A DNA stretch of 64,000 nt. Origin: Promethearchaeota archaeon (lineage in GTDB: Archaea; Asgardarchaeota; Lokiarchaeia; Sigyniarchaeales; SOKP01). The position numbers were made by a program, and so were the translations under genes. Location: the NCBI GenBank assembly GCA_016840085.1, contig JAEOTA010000036.1:100813-164812 (forward strand), read 5' to 3'. Below the pieces are notes generated by a model that saw only the letters and a program-made list of their open reading frames with translations, was not told the DNA's origin and searched no databases. Shown one piece after another: positions 26,391 through 36,600 of the stretch. Position 1 is the stretch's first letter. The number at the start of each line of letters is the position of its first letter.

Positions 26391-26584
26391 TTTATCTCAA
26401 ATTTTATCATATTAATTCTTAATCCTCTGTTTATCAAAAATCTTACGCTAATATGAATATAACTATTATATTTTGATAATAAAAGTTTTATAAGAATTTG
26501 TTAAAGATGATATAAGTTATTTTGTCAGTGTTAACTGTGAAAATTAATGAATTATATTCCTGTTATAAAAGTATCTCTGTTTTA

Positions 26585-26794
26585 TTAGCCATTTACTCCT
26601 TTTTTTTTCCTATATGTGTGTTTATCTCCTCTAGGGGATAAGCCAGGATCCCTTCCTCCCCCCGAAACAGTTCTACCATTCCAATCAATCATTCCTGGTT
26701 TAGATACACCATCTGCTGCTAAGGCTCTATTAATTACCGCATCCTTTCTTTTCTTTTTAAATTCTTTCCACCTCTCAGAGAAATTTTTTTTCAT
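26585..26794 (-). CDS. Small basic hypothetical protein
   Basis: About 69 residues from ATG at 26794 (an upstream in-frame start at 26833 adds 13). The sequence has a Lys/Arg-rich helix, then ADGVSKPGMIDWNGRTVSGG and a Gly/Arg/Lys-rich tail. The glycine-proline composition and locally higher GC content suggest real coding, but the opposite strand is also open, and I recognise no family. It follows the QueG-like gene on the same strand by 55 bases, so co-transcription is possible. Confidence 0.45.
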   Translation of the reverse strand: MKKNFSERWKEFKKKRKDAVINRALAADGVSKPGMIDWNGRTVSGGGRDPGLSPRGDKHTYRKKKGVNG

Positions 26795-26849
26795 ATTTCG
26801 ACAAGTATAATAATTCAGTATAATAAGATTCAAATTATCAGTTTTTTAA

Positions 26850-27713
26850 CTATTTTTTAGGATGACCTACAGGACATACTCTCAGACAATAACTACAATA
26901 ATTATTATTCAATAAACTCTCAATGCATTTAGAACGATCTATATGGGTAATTATTCCAGAAGTTTTTTTTATTGGTTCTTCATATACCGATCCACCTTTG
27001 CAATTTTTTATACAAGTTCCACATCCTTTGCAAAATTCTTTCAATTCATTGAAATCTCTTTTTACAGTCTTAGGTATCTCAGCATCAGTAGTAATCATGC
27101 TCCATCTTTGTCTAGGCCCAAATTCAGGAGTAATAATAAGTCCATTACTACCCTTTATTCCTAAATTTGCTGCTACAGCGTGTGGTCCATCTAAAAGTTT
27201 CCCTCCAAAAGGATGGTGTGCTTCACTTTTATATCCTTGATCTTTTAAATATTCCGTTAATTCAATTGTAATATCTCCCAATACTTTATATACGCGAAAA
27301 ACTTCAATCTGGCAGATTCCACTAGGAGCTGTTTTGATTTTATCCCATTTCATTTCCATACCGAGAATTATAGCATTTTTTCCATAAACTTTTAGACCTT
27401 TAAAAATAAAATTTTCAATAACGGGAGTATATCCTATGAAATCTATATCAAGTTCTTTTGCTTTATTTTCAAATTTTTCCCAAAAATCGGGTGGAACTAT
27501 TATTTTAGTGTTATTCTCATTTCCATACTTTGTTTGTCTTGTACGCTGAAACCCTTTAAATGTGCCTCTTATATATCTACTAAATAATTTTGCATTTTCA
27601 CGGTCTAATACTTCTGCTGGACCTAAATTCATATTAAATAATTCTTGAGGAATTATAAAGACTAAATCCTCATTTTTTCCTATATATGTTGGTTTAATCC
27701 CTACATCTGACAT
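26850..27713 (-). CDS. QueG/reductive-dehalogenase-like 4Fe-4S protein
   Basis: 287 residues. The central part GIKGSNGLIITPEFGPRQRW and the C-terminal ferredoxin pair (CKGCGTCIKNCKG, later CIES...YCSYCLRVCPVG) follow the layout of the epoxyqueuosine reductase / reductive dehalogenase iron-sulfur family, in which a cobalamin domain precedes two 4Fe-4S clusters. The N-terminal domain is shorter than in corrinoid enzymes, and no twin-arginine signal is present, so it is cytoplasmic and may lack cobalamin. Substrate is unknown. It is divergent from the SNF2 helicase gene. Confidence 0.7.
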   Translation of the reverse strand: MSDVGIKPTYIGKNEDLVFIIPQELFNMNLGPAEVLDRENAKLFSRYIRGTFKGFQRTRQTKYGNENNTKIIVPPDFWEKFENKAKELDIDFIGYTPVIENFIFKGLKVYGKNAIILGMEMKWDKIKTAPSGICQIEVFRVYKVLGDITIELTEYLKDQGYKSEAHHPFGGKLLDGPHAVAANLGIKGSNGLIITPEFGPRQRWSMITTDAEIPKTVKRDFNELKEFCKGCGTCIKNCKGGSVYEEPIKKTSGIITHIDRSKCIESLLNNNYCSYCLRVCPVGHPKK

Positions 27714-27783
27714 TTTGACATCAGTTTTAATATAATATGCGAAAATTTTTACTTGTTTTTATATTAAATATAATATAAAGATA

Positions 27784-30700
27784 ATGGTTTTACAGATAAA
27801 ACCTTTAAATTACAATTGCCCTTTCTGTGGAAACGAATTAGAATCAAGATATTCCAAATGTTTCAATATCTATTGCCAAGGGCGGAAGTTTAATGTAGGA
27901 AATCTAGTTATATTTAGGTTAAATCCAACATTGGGGATAGGAAGGATTGTCAAAAGATTAGATATTCCCACCTCAAAATCTCTTGATGAAGAAGATATAA
28001 GTTTTATTACAAAATATAAAGTTATTTTTAAAGATAATACTGTTAAAATATTACTTTCAGTTGATCTTATTCATTATGTCTTTGAACTTAATGAAAGAAT
28101 CGAAACTAAGAAAGGAATAGGTATTGTAAATTCCAAAGATTTCTTAATTAAGGATGGGATTATTTCATATGAATTTTTAAATCAGGAGGGTAAACGAACT
28201 CAAATCTATGAATCTGAAATTTATTCTAAATATGTAACTCCAATACAAAAATTAATTTTAAATAAAAAAATTGATCCCCCAAGAAATTTCTTCATCAAAT
28301 ATTGGGCAAATCTCTTTTATTCTTATTATACTTCATATCAGGTAAAATGCATTGTTAATTCACGGTTATCTTTAATGCCCCACCAAATTAATGTTACACA
28401 TCGTTTAGCAGAAAAACACTTCCCAAGAGTAATATTAGCAGATGAAGTTGGGCTTGGTAAAACAATTGAAGCAGGGATTTATATTAAAGAAATGATGGCA
28501 AGGAACCTCGCAGAACGTATTCTAATAATTGTTCCTGCCTCTTTAGTTAAACAATGGCAGTTTGAGATGCAAAATAAATTCCATATTAATTTTACTATCT
28601 ATGATGGAAAAAAGATAAAAGAATTGAAGAGACGAGGTAATTATAAATCCGCTGAAATACTAAAAAATCCTTTTTATTATGATAATTTAATTATATGTTC
28701 ACTTCAATTTGCCAGAAATCAAAAATATATTGATTTATTATCCCAAATTTCATGGGATATAGTTATTTTTGATGAAGCCCATCATTTAAGAAGGTATTTA
28801 ATTAATGCAACTACTGGAAGTTATCGAGAAACGCTTAATTATGAATTGGCTAGGAATTTGAGTACAAATTCAGAAAGTATGCTCCTTTTAAGTGCTACTC
28901 CATTGCAACTTCACTCATTTGAATTATATTCGTTAATTGAGCTTATCCATCCCGAAGTTTTTGAAAACTTCAGTGAATTTGAACATTTCAGAAAGAATAA
29001 GCCATTTATTAATTTAATTATTACAAACCTTAATCAAATTGAAAAACTGAATAGCTTTGAAGTAAAAACCACAGTAAAGCTTCTAAAAGATCTTCAGTAT
29101 ATAAATAAAAAAATGAACAATGAACAAATTCTCTTAGAGCTTAACAATGAGGATTTCAAGCAATCTATTATAAAAAAACTCGAAGAAGATCATACATTAT
29201 CAAAATTTTTAATTAGAAATCGTAAAAAGAATGTCTTTACTGAAGAATTGTTAAGTAAAAGAATTGTTAACACTATCATGGTTAATCCTACAAAAGAAGA
29301 ATTGGAAATATATAATGAAATTAGACTTTACCTAGCCAAAATTTATAATACTGCAACAAGTAAAGAAAATTTAGGATTAGGATTTGTAATAACAACATTA
29401 CAAAAGTTATTAACTAGTTCAAAATATGCATTTTTAAAAAGTTTAGAACGTAGATTAGAGCAAATAGAAAGGTATAAAGATATCTTTCTTAAGATAAGAG
29501 AAGACGACCCTGAATATTTTGAATTGGAATTGGAAGAAGAATCTCTTGATGCTGAAACCTTCAATATAATTGAGGAAGAATTAAATGAAAAACAAATAGA
29601 AAAAAACCAAGATATATTCAATCAAGAAAAGATTCTAAAAGAATTTTATAATAAACTAAAAACTATTCCTTATGATTCAAAATCAGAGAAATTACTAGAA
29701 ATAATAAGTCAAATATATTTACGCAATCCAAATGAGAAAATAATCATTTTTACTCAATTCGTTGACACCCTTCTTTTTTTAAAAGATTTATTAGAAAAGC
29801 AAGGAAGTAATTATTTTGTCGAAATCTTTTACGGAGGCCTGGATAAAGACCAAAAAGATAAAGCAGTAAATAAATTTCGAAATAGTAAAAAATTCTCAAT
29901 CCTCCTTTCAACTGAAATTGGTGGTGAAGGAAGAAATTTTCAATTTTGCCGCATACTCATAAATTATGATTTACCATGGAATCCTATGAAACTTGAGCAG
30001 AGAATTGGCCGTCTTGATCGAATAGGACAAGAATCCCAAGAAATATTTATCTATAATTTTTTTACGGAAGGAACAGTTGAAACAGACGTTGTACATGCTT
30101 TAGTTAAAAGGATTATTTTATTTGAAGAATCTATAGGCGTACTAGAACCTATTATCGGTCGAATTGAGAAAGATCTTAAAAATGTGATTTTTGCTGAAGA
30201 TGATAGAAAGAAAAGGACTAGGTTAAATGAGTTTTACCGTACTCTTGATGAAGAAATTCAGAAAGCAAAAGAAATCGAGATGCAATTAGATGATTTAATG
30301 ATTGATAAGAAATCATTTCAGATGGAGGGCTTACTTGATTCATTAGCTGCCTGTATCGATGTAAAACTTTCTCATAATGAATTATTCTTACTTATGAATT
30401 ATTTTTTTAATCTTAATAATAATATATATGGTTATTTAGAGAAAATCGATTCAATAAATAGTGAGCCGAATTTTATTTTTAAAATTAAAATTAAGAATAC
30501 TTTATTAGAAAACCCTAAATATAAACTTTTAAGTAATTACACCGGAACTTTTAATTTAGATCTTGCCAGAGAAAAAGAAGAAATAGATTTTTTTGCTTTA
30601 GGTCATCCTTTAATTAATACAATTTTAGATTTTTGTAGAGGGGACACATTTAAAGGTAGTTATACTATCCTTAATTTAAAGAAAGACTCTCTCTCAAGAA

Positions 30701-31371
30701 ATTTTAATTTCGAATTAGATAAACAAGAAAATCTCTATCTCTTAATTTTTTCAGTTAAATTTCAAGGCTATATCATAGAAAACCAATTCTTTTCGATTGT
30801 TGCAGATAGAAATGGCAATGAAATAGAAAATTTAGCAGAATTTGTTTTAAATATAGAAAATTATGAAAATATATTAGAATTCAGTGAAAATGTGAAAAAT
30901 CTTAACATTGATAATAATCTCTTTAATAGAATCCGTCAAATGACAAAAAAGATTATAAAATTTCGAAGTACTATCTGGAAAAAGGAAGTTACGAGATTGA
31001 ACGATAAAATATTTGCTTTAGAAAGAAGTAAAAAAGAAAAAATCTATAAGTATAAAAGAAGAGTCCTAAATCTTAAAATTGAATTATTAAAGCAAAGAAT
31101 CGAAAGACAAAAAAATAAAAAGCCCACCAGAAGACAACTTCAAAATATAAACAAAATTACTGATGAAAATAGAAAACAGGAACGTTTGAAATCAATTCAA
31201 CAATTAGAAGAAGATATTAAATTTCTTGAGAAAGACTTACAAGTAGCAGAAAAAAAGATAGACGATTTAGCTTTTGAATTCGAAGATATGAAAAATGAAA
31301 TGATTAGAAAAAATTTAGCTAAGTTTTATACAAATTTATCCTCAGTTGCTATAATTAATTTAGTAGATTGA
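27784..31371 (+). CDS. SNF2/RapA-like helicase with N-terminal zinc finger
   Basis: 1195 residues. A CPFCGNELESRYSKC...C zinc finger (residues 11-30) is followed by a small beta domain starting with GNLVIFRLNPTLGIGRI. The ATPase core has motif I LADEVGLGKTIEAG (about 218), motif II FDEAHH (about 329), LLLSATPLQ (about 370), then FTQFVDTLLFL, LLSTEIGGEGRNFQFC and RIGRLDRIGQ (about 740). The last 250 residues are a long charged coiled coil. SNF2 enzymes translocate on double-stranded DNA and displace proteins; RapA and some phage-defence proteins share this core. No defence partners are adjacent, so the role is open. The gene is close to leaderless. Confidence 0.88.
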   Translation: MVLQIKPLNYNCPFCGNELESRYSKCFNIYCQGRKFNVGNLVIFRLNPTLGIGRIVKRLDIPTSKSLDEEDISFITKYKVIFKDNTVKILLSVDLIHYVFELNERIETKKGIGIVNSKDFLIKDGIISYEFLNQEGKRTQIYESEIYSKYVTPIQKLILNKKIDPPRNFFIKYWANLFYSYYTSYQVKCIVNSRLSLMPHQINVTHRLAEKHFPRVILADEVGLGKTIEAGIYIKEMMARNLAERILIIVPASLVKQWQFEMQNKFHINFTIYDGKKIKELKRRGNYKSAEILKNPFYYDNLIICSLQFARNQKYIDLLSQISWDIVIFDEAHHLRRYLINATTGSYRETLNYELARNLSTNSESMLLLSATPLQLHSFELYSLIELIHPEVFENFSEFEHFRKNKPFINLIITNLNQIEKLNSFEVKTTVKLLKDLQYINKKMNNEQILLELNNEDFKQSIIKKLEEDHTLSKFLIRNRKKNVFTEELLSKRIVNTIMVNPTKEELEIYNEIRLYLAKIYNTATSKENLGLGFVITTLQKLLTSSKYAFLKSLERRLEQIERYKDIFLKIREDDPEYFELELEEESLDAETFNIIEEELNEKQIEKNQDIFNQEKILKEFYNKLKTIPYDSKSEKLLEIISQIYLRNPNEKIIIFTQFVDTLLFLKDLLEKQGSNYFVEIFYGGLDKDQKDKAVNKFRNSKKFSILLSTEIGGEGRNFQFCRILINYDLPWNPMKLEQRIGRLDRIGQESQEIFIYNFFTEGTVETDVVHALVKRIILFEESIGVLEPIIGRIEKDLKNVIFAEDDRKKRTRLNEFYRTLDEEIQKAKEIEMQLDDLMIDKKSFQMEGLLDSLAACIDVKLSHNELFLLMNYFFNLNNNIYGYLEKIDSINSEPNFIFKIKIKNTLLENPKYKLLSNYTGTFNLDLAREKEEIDFFALGHPLINTILDFCRGDTFKGSYTILNLKKDSLSRNFNFELDKQENLYLLIFSVKFQGYIIENQFFSIVADRNGNEIENLAEFVLNIENYENILEFSENVKNLNIDNNLFNRIRQMTKKIIKFRSTIWKKEVTRLNDKIFALERSKKEKIYKYKRRVLNLKIELLKQRIERQKNKKPTRRQLQNINKITDENRKQERLKSIQQLEEDIKFLEKDLQVAEKKIDDLAFEFEDMKNEMIRKNLAKFYTNLSSVAIINLVD

Positions 31372-31381
31372 GAGTTTAGTG

Positions 31382-31918
31382 TTATTTATATCCTACATTT
31401 TTAAGCATCCTAGCAGCTAGATTTAAAAAAGCGTCCTCAACATTTTCTCCTGTCTTAGCAGAAGTCTCTACAAAATAGGTTTTCTTTTTTTTAGCAAATA
31501 ATTCAGCACTTTCTTTATTATATGTCTTATTTTCTTCCTGAATTATGTCTATCTTATTTCCTATTAAAATAAAAGGGATATTTTCTCCAGCATATTCTCG
31601 CAAATCACTATACCATTCTTCTAACTCTTCAAAAGTATGCCATCTTGTTAGATCAAAAACTAATATGGCACCTTTAGCACCATCAAAAAAACTAGGTCTT
31701 AAAAATTTATATCTCTCTTGGCCCCCTATATCCCAGATTTGAAATTTAACTGTATTTCCTGGTCTTGGATAAGCTTCAATAATCTTAGATAAAAAATCGG
31801 CACCAATAGTCATTTTATATTTAAAAGAAAATTTATTCTCCACAAAACGGTAAAGAAGTGATGTTTTACCCACTGCCCCGCTGCCAAGGATTATAACCTT
31901 AAATACATATAAAGACAT
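31382..31918 (-). CDS. Rab-like small GTPase
   Basis: 178 residues. Motifs: G1 GSGAVGKTSLL (about 12-22), G2 threonine in KMTIGADF, G3 WDIGGQERYKFLRP (about 62-75; a Rab-like DIGGQE in place of DTAGQE), G4 GNKIDII (about 118), G5 ETSAKTG (about 151). It ends KNVGYK with no lipidation cysteine. It is next to another GTPase of the same class on the same strand, 150 bases upstream in transcription, so they are likely paralogues. Its stop faces the helicase stop 10 bases away. Confidence 0.92.
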   Translation of the reverse strand: MSLYVFKVIILGSGAVGKTSLLYRFVENKFSFKYKMTIGADFLSKIIEAYPRPGNTVKFQIWDIGGQERYKFLRPSFFDGAKGAILVFDLTRWHTFEELEEWYSDLREYAGENIPFILIGNKIDIIQEENKTYNKESAELFAKKKKTYFVETSAKTGENVEDAFLNLAARMLKNVGYK

Positions 31919-32070
31919 AATTCATTAAAATTTCTATAAGTGAATTATATATTCTAATAAATAATCTCATTTAGATATTTAAACATTTTCAATACTAAAT
32001 TTGTTTAAAAGAAACGAATTTATTTCTTTTTAATAAATCTGTAATAATCTATTTATTTATGAAATAAAAA

Positions 32071-32595
32071 TTAAGAAAATTGTTTCATCATGCGTTGAGT
32101 AAGTTCTGTAAAAGCTTTTTCAACATTATCGCCAGTTTTAGCAGAAGTTTCGATATATACACTTTCTTCTTTGTTCGCGTATGCTTGAGTTTCATTTCTG
32201 TCTATAACTTCTCCTATATCAGGAATTAAATCAACCTTATTTCCTATTATTACCAAAGGAATCTTTCCTCGAATTGTACTACGCATGTCTGTTAGCCATT
32301 GTTTCATTTTTGGGAAGGTAGATGCCCTCGAAAGATCAAAAATTAAGAGAGCACCATTTGTCCCTTCATAGAAACTGCGACGTAAGAATTTGAAACGTTC
32401 TTGTCCACCAATGTCCCATATAGTAAGTTTTGCAGATTTTCCGGACTCATATTCTACTTCTTTACTCATAAAATCAACACCTATAGTAAAACGATAATCC
32501 GTTGAGAATTGGTTTTCTACAAATCGACGGATAAGGCTAGATTTACCAACCGCAGCGGGTCCTAAAACAACTGTTTTAAAAGTAAATTCTGACAT
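32071..32595 (-). CDS. Rab-like small GTPase
   Basis: 174 residues. G1 GPAAVGKSSLI (about 11-21), G2 threonine in RFTIGVDFMSKEV, G3 WDIGGQERFKFLR (about 60-72), G4 GNKVDLI (about 116) and G5 ETSAKTGDNVEKAF (about 148). The DFMSKEVE switch region is strongly Rab-like. There is no C-terminal cysteine, as in most Asgard Rab-like proteins, so membrane recruitment would need a partner. It is a close paralogue of the following GTPase gene on the same strand. Confidence 0.93.
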   Translation of the reverse strand: MSEFTFKTVVLGPAAVGKSSLIRRFVENQFSTDYRFTIGVDFMSKEVEYESGKSAKLTIWDIGGQERFKFLRRSFYEGTNGALLIFDLSRASTFPKMKQWLTDMRSTIRGKIPLVIIGNKVDLIPDIGEVIDRNETQAYANKEESVYIETSAKTGDNVEKAFTELTQRMMKQFS

Positions 32596-32661
32596 GATTT
32601 TAATATTAATATGTATATTTTATTAATTTGTAATTGTTTTATAATATATATTTTTTTATTT

Positions 32662-33474
32662 CTATTTCTTATACAAATTGTATTTTTTTCCATATTGCTT
32701 AAATATCTTAGTACCCCCTCCTTCTTGCAAGACCTTTAAAGTGGCTTCTGAATCAAAGATTTCCATCCCACCAACAATATCAACTCCATAGTCAAATAAG
32801 ATATCAGGAATCATACTCGCAGTAGGTCCAATTAAGAGAATTTTTCCAGCTTTATTTTTAAACAAATCTAATATAACTTCAATAGTATTATTTATTAAGA
32901 TAGTTCCGGTGCAGAATAAAATGTCATTATAAAGCTCTTTTTTGTTTAATTGATCTATACTATTTTTAATTTGAAATTTACTAAATTCTGGTGAAATTGG
33001 GATAGTATCTTCAATTAATGTAATTTTTTGTGTTATTTCACTTAATTTTTGAACAAGTGGTTTTATTAATCCAATTATCGTTATGTTTGTGTCTTGATTA
33101 ATATCTAAATAATCATATGAGTCACCCATGATCTTGGGATAGTGATTCTTCATTTTGAAGATATGTTGAGATACAGCATTTAATGTAGCAATTCCTATTA
33201 TCTTTTTCAAGCTCGGCGGTTCATAAGACCAATTTAACAATTCTAAAAGAGTTTTATCAGTAAGACTTCCAGCAAAATTTATCTTACTGCAATCATTTGC
33301 TTTAATTATGCTTGGTAAGGTAGCTGCTAATCCCAAAAATGGTTTAAATGCATGTGCAGAAACTTCCACCCCAGTATACCCTAATCCTATAACAACGCTA
33401 GTTACTTTTGGGGGTACAATCTTATGAATTTTGTAGATTTGTTGAATAAGGTCGACAGTTTTTTCTAAAATCAT
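32662..33474 (-). CDS. DUF364/DUF4213 family protein (putative heavy-metal chelation)
   Basis: 270 residues. The C-terminal signature GPTASMIPDILFDYGVDIVG...EATLKVLQEGGGT is the typical end of DUF364 proteins, preceded by LFCTGTILINNT, which matches their 'tGs.l.N.T' strand. The N-terminal half has GLGYTGVEVS and LLELLNWSYEPPSLKKIIGIATLNAVSQ, also as in this family. Members are proposed to bind metals or tetrapyrrole-like ligands, without firm biochemical proof. It is on the same strand as the protease gene upstream and the GTPases downstream. Confidence 0.8.
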   Translation of the reverse strand: MILEKTVDLIQQIYKIHKIVPPKVTSVVIGLGYTGVEVSAHAFKPFLGLAATLPSIIKANDCSKINFAGSLTDKTLLELLNWSYEPPSLKKIIGIATLNAVSQHIFKMKNHYPKIMGDSYDYLDINQDTNITIIGLIKPLVQKLSEITQKITLIEDTIPISPEFSKFQIKNSIDQLNKKELYNDILFCTGTILINNTIEVILDLFKNKAGKILLIGPTASMIPDILFDYGVDIVGGMEIFDSEATLKVLQEGGGTKIFKQYGKKYNLYKK

Positions 33475-33632
33475 CAGTTTAACTCTTATTAATTAATTTT
33501 ACCTAAATAGAATACTGAAGAATATTAGTTTAGATAAATATATGAATAAAACTCAATTAAATTTTTAGATCGATTGTTCTTTCTTAGAAAGAATGGTCTT
33601 TTCTGCATTTAATCTTAGCAATATAACATATC

Positions 33633-33658
33633 TAAAAAAAAATTAAAGAAAAAAAAAT
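33633..33658 (-). terminator. T-rich terminator after the gingipain-like gene
   Basis: On the minus strand two runs of nine T, separated by CTTTAA, lie 17-42 bases after the stop. This is a strong archaeal-type oligo-T terminator. A 7-bp hairpin (33577-33593, TTCTTTC/GAAAGAA) lies further on. Confidence 0.5.
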
Positions 33659-33674
33659 AGATATTAAAACTATT

Positions 33675-36600
33675 CTAATATCTTTTCTTTATTTTTATTA
33701 TAATCAGAGAAACAATAGAAATCGCACAGATTAGGAAAATTACATTATATCCGGGAATTCCTGGTGAGGTCGTTTCAGATGGTTCTTCGGGTGGTTCTTC
33801 AGGTGGTTCTTCGGGTGCTTCTACAATAATTTTAACAATTCCTGTACAATAGTTATCATAAGGATCATAAGCTCTCACCTCTAGCCAATAAGATCCTACA
33901 TCTAATGTTGTCATGTTTGTTATTATACCATTCTCATCAATATTAAAATTGGAAGTATCATTTATCCCCCAATGATCGATACCTGATGAATCTGATGCAT
34001 TTAGGTCAAATAATAAATTCTCACCAAATTCAATGAATTGATCAGTTGGTAATTGATCCCACGTTGGAAAAGTAGTATCTTCAACAGTGATTTTTATAGC
34101 TTCCGTGCAATAGTTATTAAAAGGATCATAAGCACGAACTTCTACCCAATACTCCCCTATAACTAGAGGTATAGTGTTAGTTATAATTCCATTATTATCG
34201 ATATTAAAATTAGAAGTATCATTAATCCACCAATGATCGATACCTGATGAATCTGACGCATTTAGGTCATATATTAAATTCTCGCCAAATTCAATGATTT
34301 GATCTACTGGTATTTGATCCCAAATTGGAGATTCAGAATAAGCAGCAAAAGACCATACTGATGATATAGTATTACTTATTCCATCATCTATAATAACATA
34401 CCAGCTATATAGCATTCCTTCTGATAAACCAAACCATGTTATCGATGCTGTAGCTCCACTGGTAACTCCTAAATCTGCACCAATCAAATTGTCGTTGGAA
34501 GCATCGTAGAAATACACATCCATTAAATCTCCATCAGCATCAGATACATCTATGCTTAACGTTGGATTCAAAATTATTCCAATAGCTCCATTAAGAGGTG
34601 TTGGATTTGTGGGTGTATCTGGTACATAATTAGTTGAAAATGACCAAACAGAAGATATAGTCAATGAAATTCCATCACTTGCCACAGCATACCAATTATA
34701 AGTTGTGCCTTCAGAAAGACTAAGCCAAGGAATATTGGCTGTCCCTCCACTAGGAACTCCTATGTCAGTACCAATTAAACTATCATCAAAAGCATCATAG
34801 AATGAAACATCCATGGAATCTCCATCTGGATCAGTTATATCTACGCTTAATATAGGATTTAAAATTATTCCAGTAGCGCCATCTGCTGGATAAGGATTAG
34901 TTATTATACCAGGTGCATAATTAGTTGTAAATGACCAAGTAAAAGATGTGGTATATGATGTTCCATCATTTGCAATAGCATACCAACTATATGTTGTACC
35001 GTCAGATAAACCCAACCAAGTAATAGAGGCGCTGCTTCCGCTATGAACTCCTGTATTGGTACCAATCAAACTATCATCATAAGCATCATAGAACGAAACA
35101 TCCATGGAATCTCCATCAGCATCAGTTACATCTACACTTAATATTGGATTTAAATCTACACCCGTAGCCAAATCTGAGGGAGTAGGATTAGATAGTGAGG
35201 GAACATAATTAGTTGAAAATGCCCATATTGATGATGTCGTACTATAGGTACCATCATCAGCTACAGCATACCAAGAATAACTAGTACCTTCTGATAATCT
35301 GGGCCATATAATTGAAGCAGTTCCTCCATTTTCTACTAAATAATCAGAATCTATTAAATTATCATCAGAAGCGTCATAAAAATAGACATTCATTGAATCA
35401 TCATCAGCATCAGTTACATCCACACTTAAAATTGGATTTAAATTTACTTTAATTGCTCCATTTGAGGGGAAAGGATTACTAGGAGGATTTGGAGCATGTC
35501 TGATTCCTGTCTGACCAGGATTTAATGAACCCTTTGAACCAGAAGAAGATATTGTCCAATCAGACGCCATATTTCTATCAATATCGCTTGTTCTATAAGC
35601 ATAATTATCGTTTAAAACCAATGCTACATCTTGATTCCATTCAACATTAACTGGTGTTTCCCCATGAGTACTAGTTTGGAACCAATCAATATTTTCGCCT
35701 TTATCATTAAACAATCCTGCACCTATAGGTCTATCTAGCCAAAATATATTAAAATCAGTATATAAGTCTGTATCATTGTTAGTTCCACTAAATTCATGTA
35801 AAACAACAATATAATTATTATGAAAAGTCCATCCATCGGGAAAGTAATATGTAGAATGCAGCATATTGTTATCCCAAAATTCAAAATACCAACCAGTCAT
35901 ATCTTGATCTTGACCATAGTTGTAGAATTCAACATAATCATCGGGAGCAGCACTGATTTCATTTATCATCATGGGAGAGGAAATACCATGAGATCCTGTT
36001 TTAAAAGACCATATTGACGATTGGGTTGTATATATCCCATCAGTCGCATTAGCGTACCAGTAATAAGATGTATCTATGATAAGCCCTGTCCAATCTATAG
36101 ATGCTGTTCCTTTATTTGGGACGTTGGTAACTATTCCAATTAAACTATCGTCGGTAGCATCAAAGAATGATACATCCATCGAATCCTCATCAGGATCATA
36201 TACATCAACACTTAATGTAAGACTTGTTGGTACTCCAGAGATTCCATCTGGAGGATATGGATTACTTGGCTTATATGGTCTTTCAGAATTTCGCTCAGGT
36301 GGAGGTATAGTAAGTTCAGGATCTCCTAAAAGATTAAATTCTTCAAATTCGCATAATGTTTTTTCTGGTGTTGGTGTCCAAGGATATCCACTGCCTCCTG
36401 TAAGAACATATTTATCATACATAAAAATTTTCCCAAAATTCAAAGTAGGTCCTAATTTTGGAGAATTTCCAACATAATTTGTGTAACCAGAATAATATTC
36501 AGGCCAAATTGAAGTGATTAGCCCTTTATTAAATTCATCATTATAACCACTATAACTAACTCTTGTAGAGCCAATGTATCCAACGACACCTTTATTCTGG

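Noticed and set aside
34300..36270. Regular repeats that might be a CRISPR array
   Set aside because: The repeats are about 270-300 bases, in frame and protein-coding (fibronectin-like modules); no short repeat-spacer pattern exists anywhere in the window.
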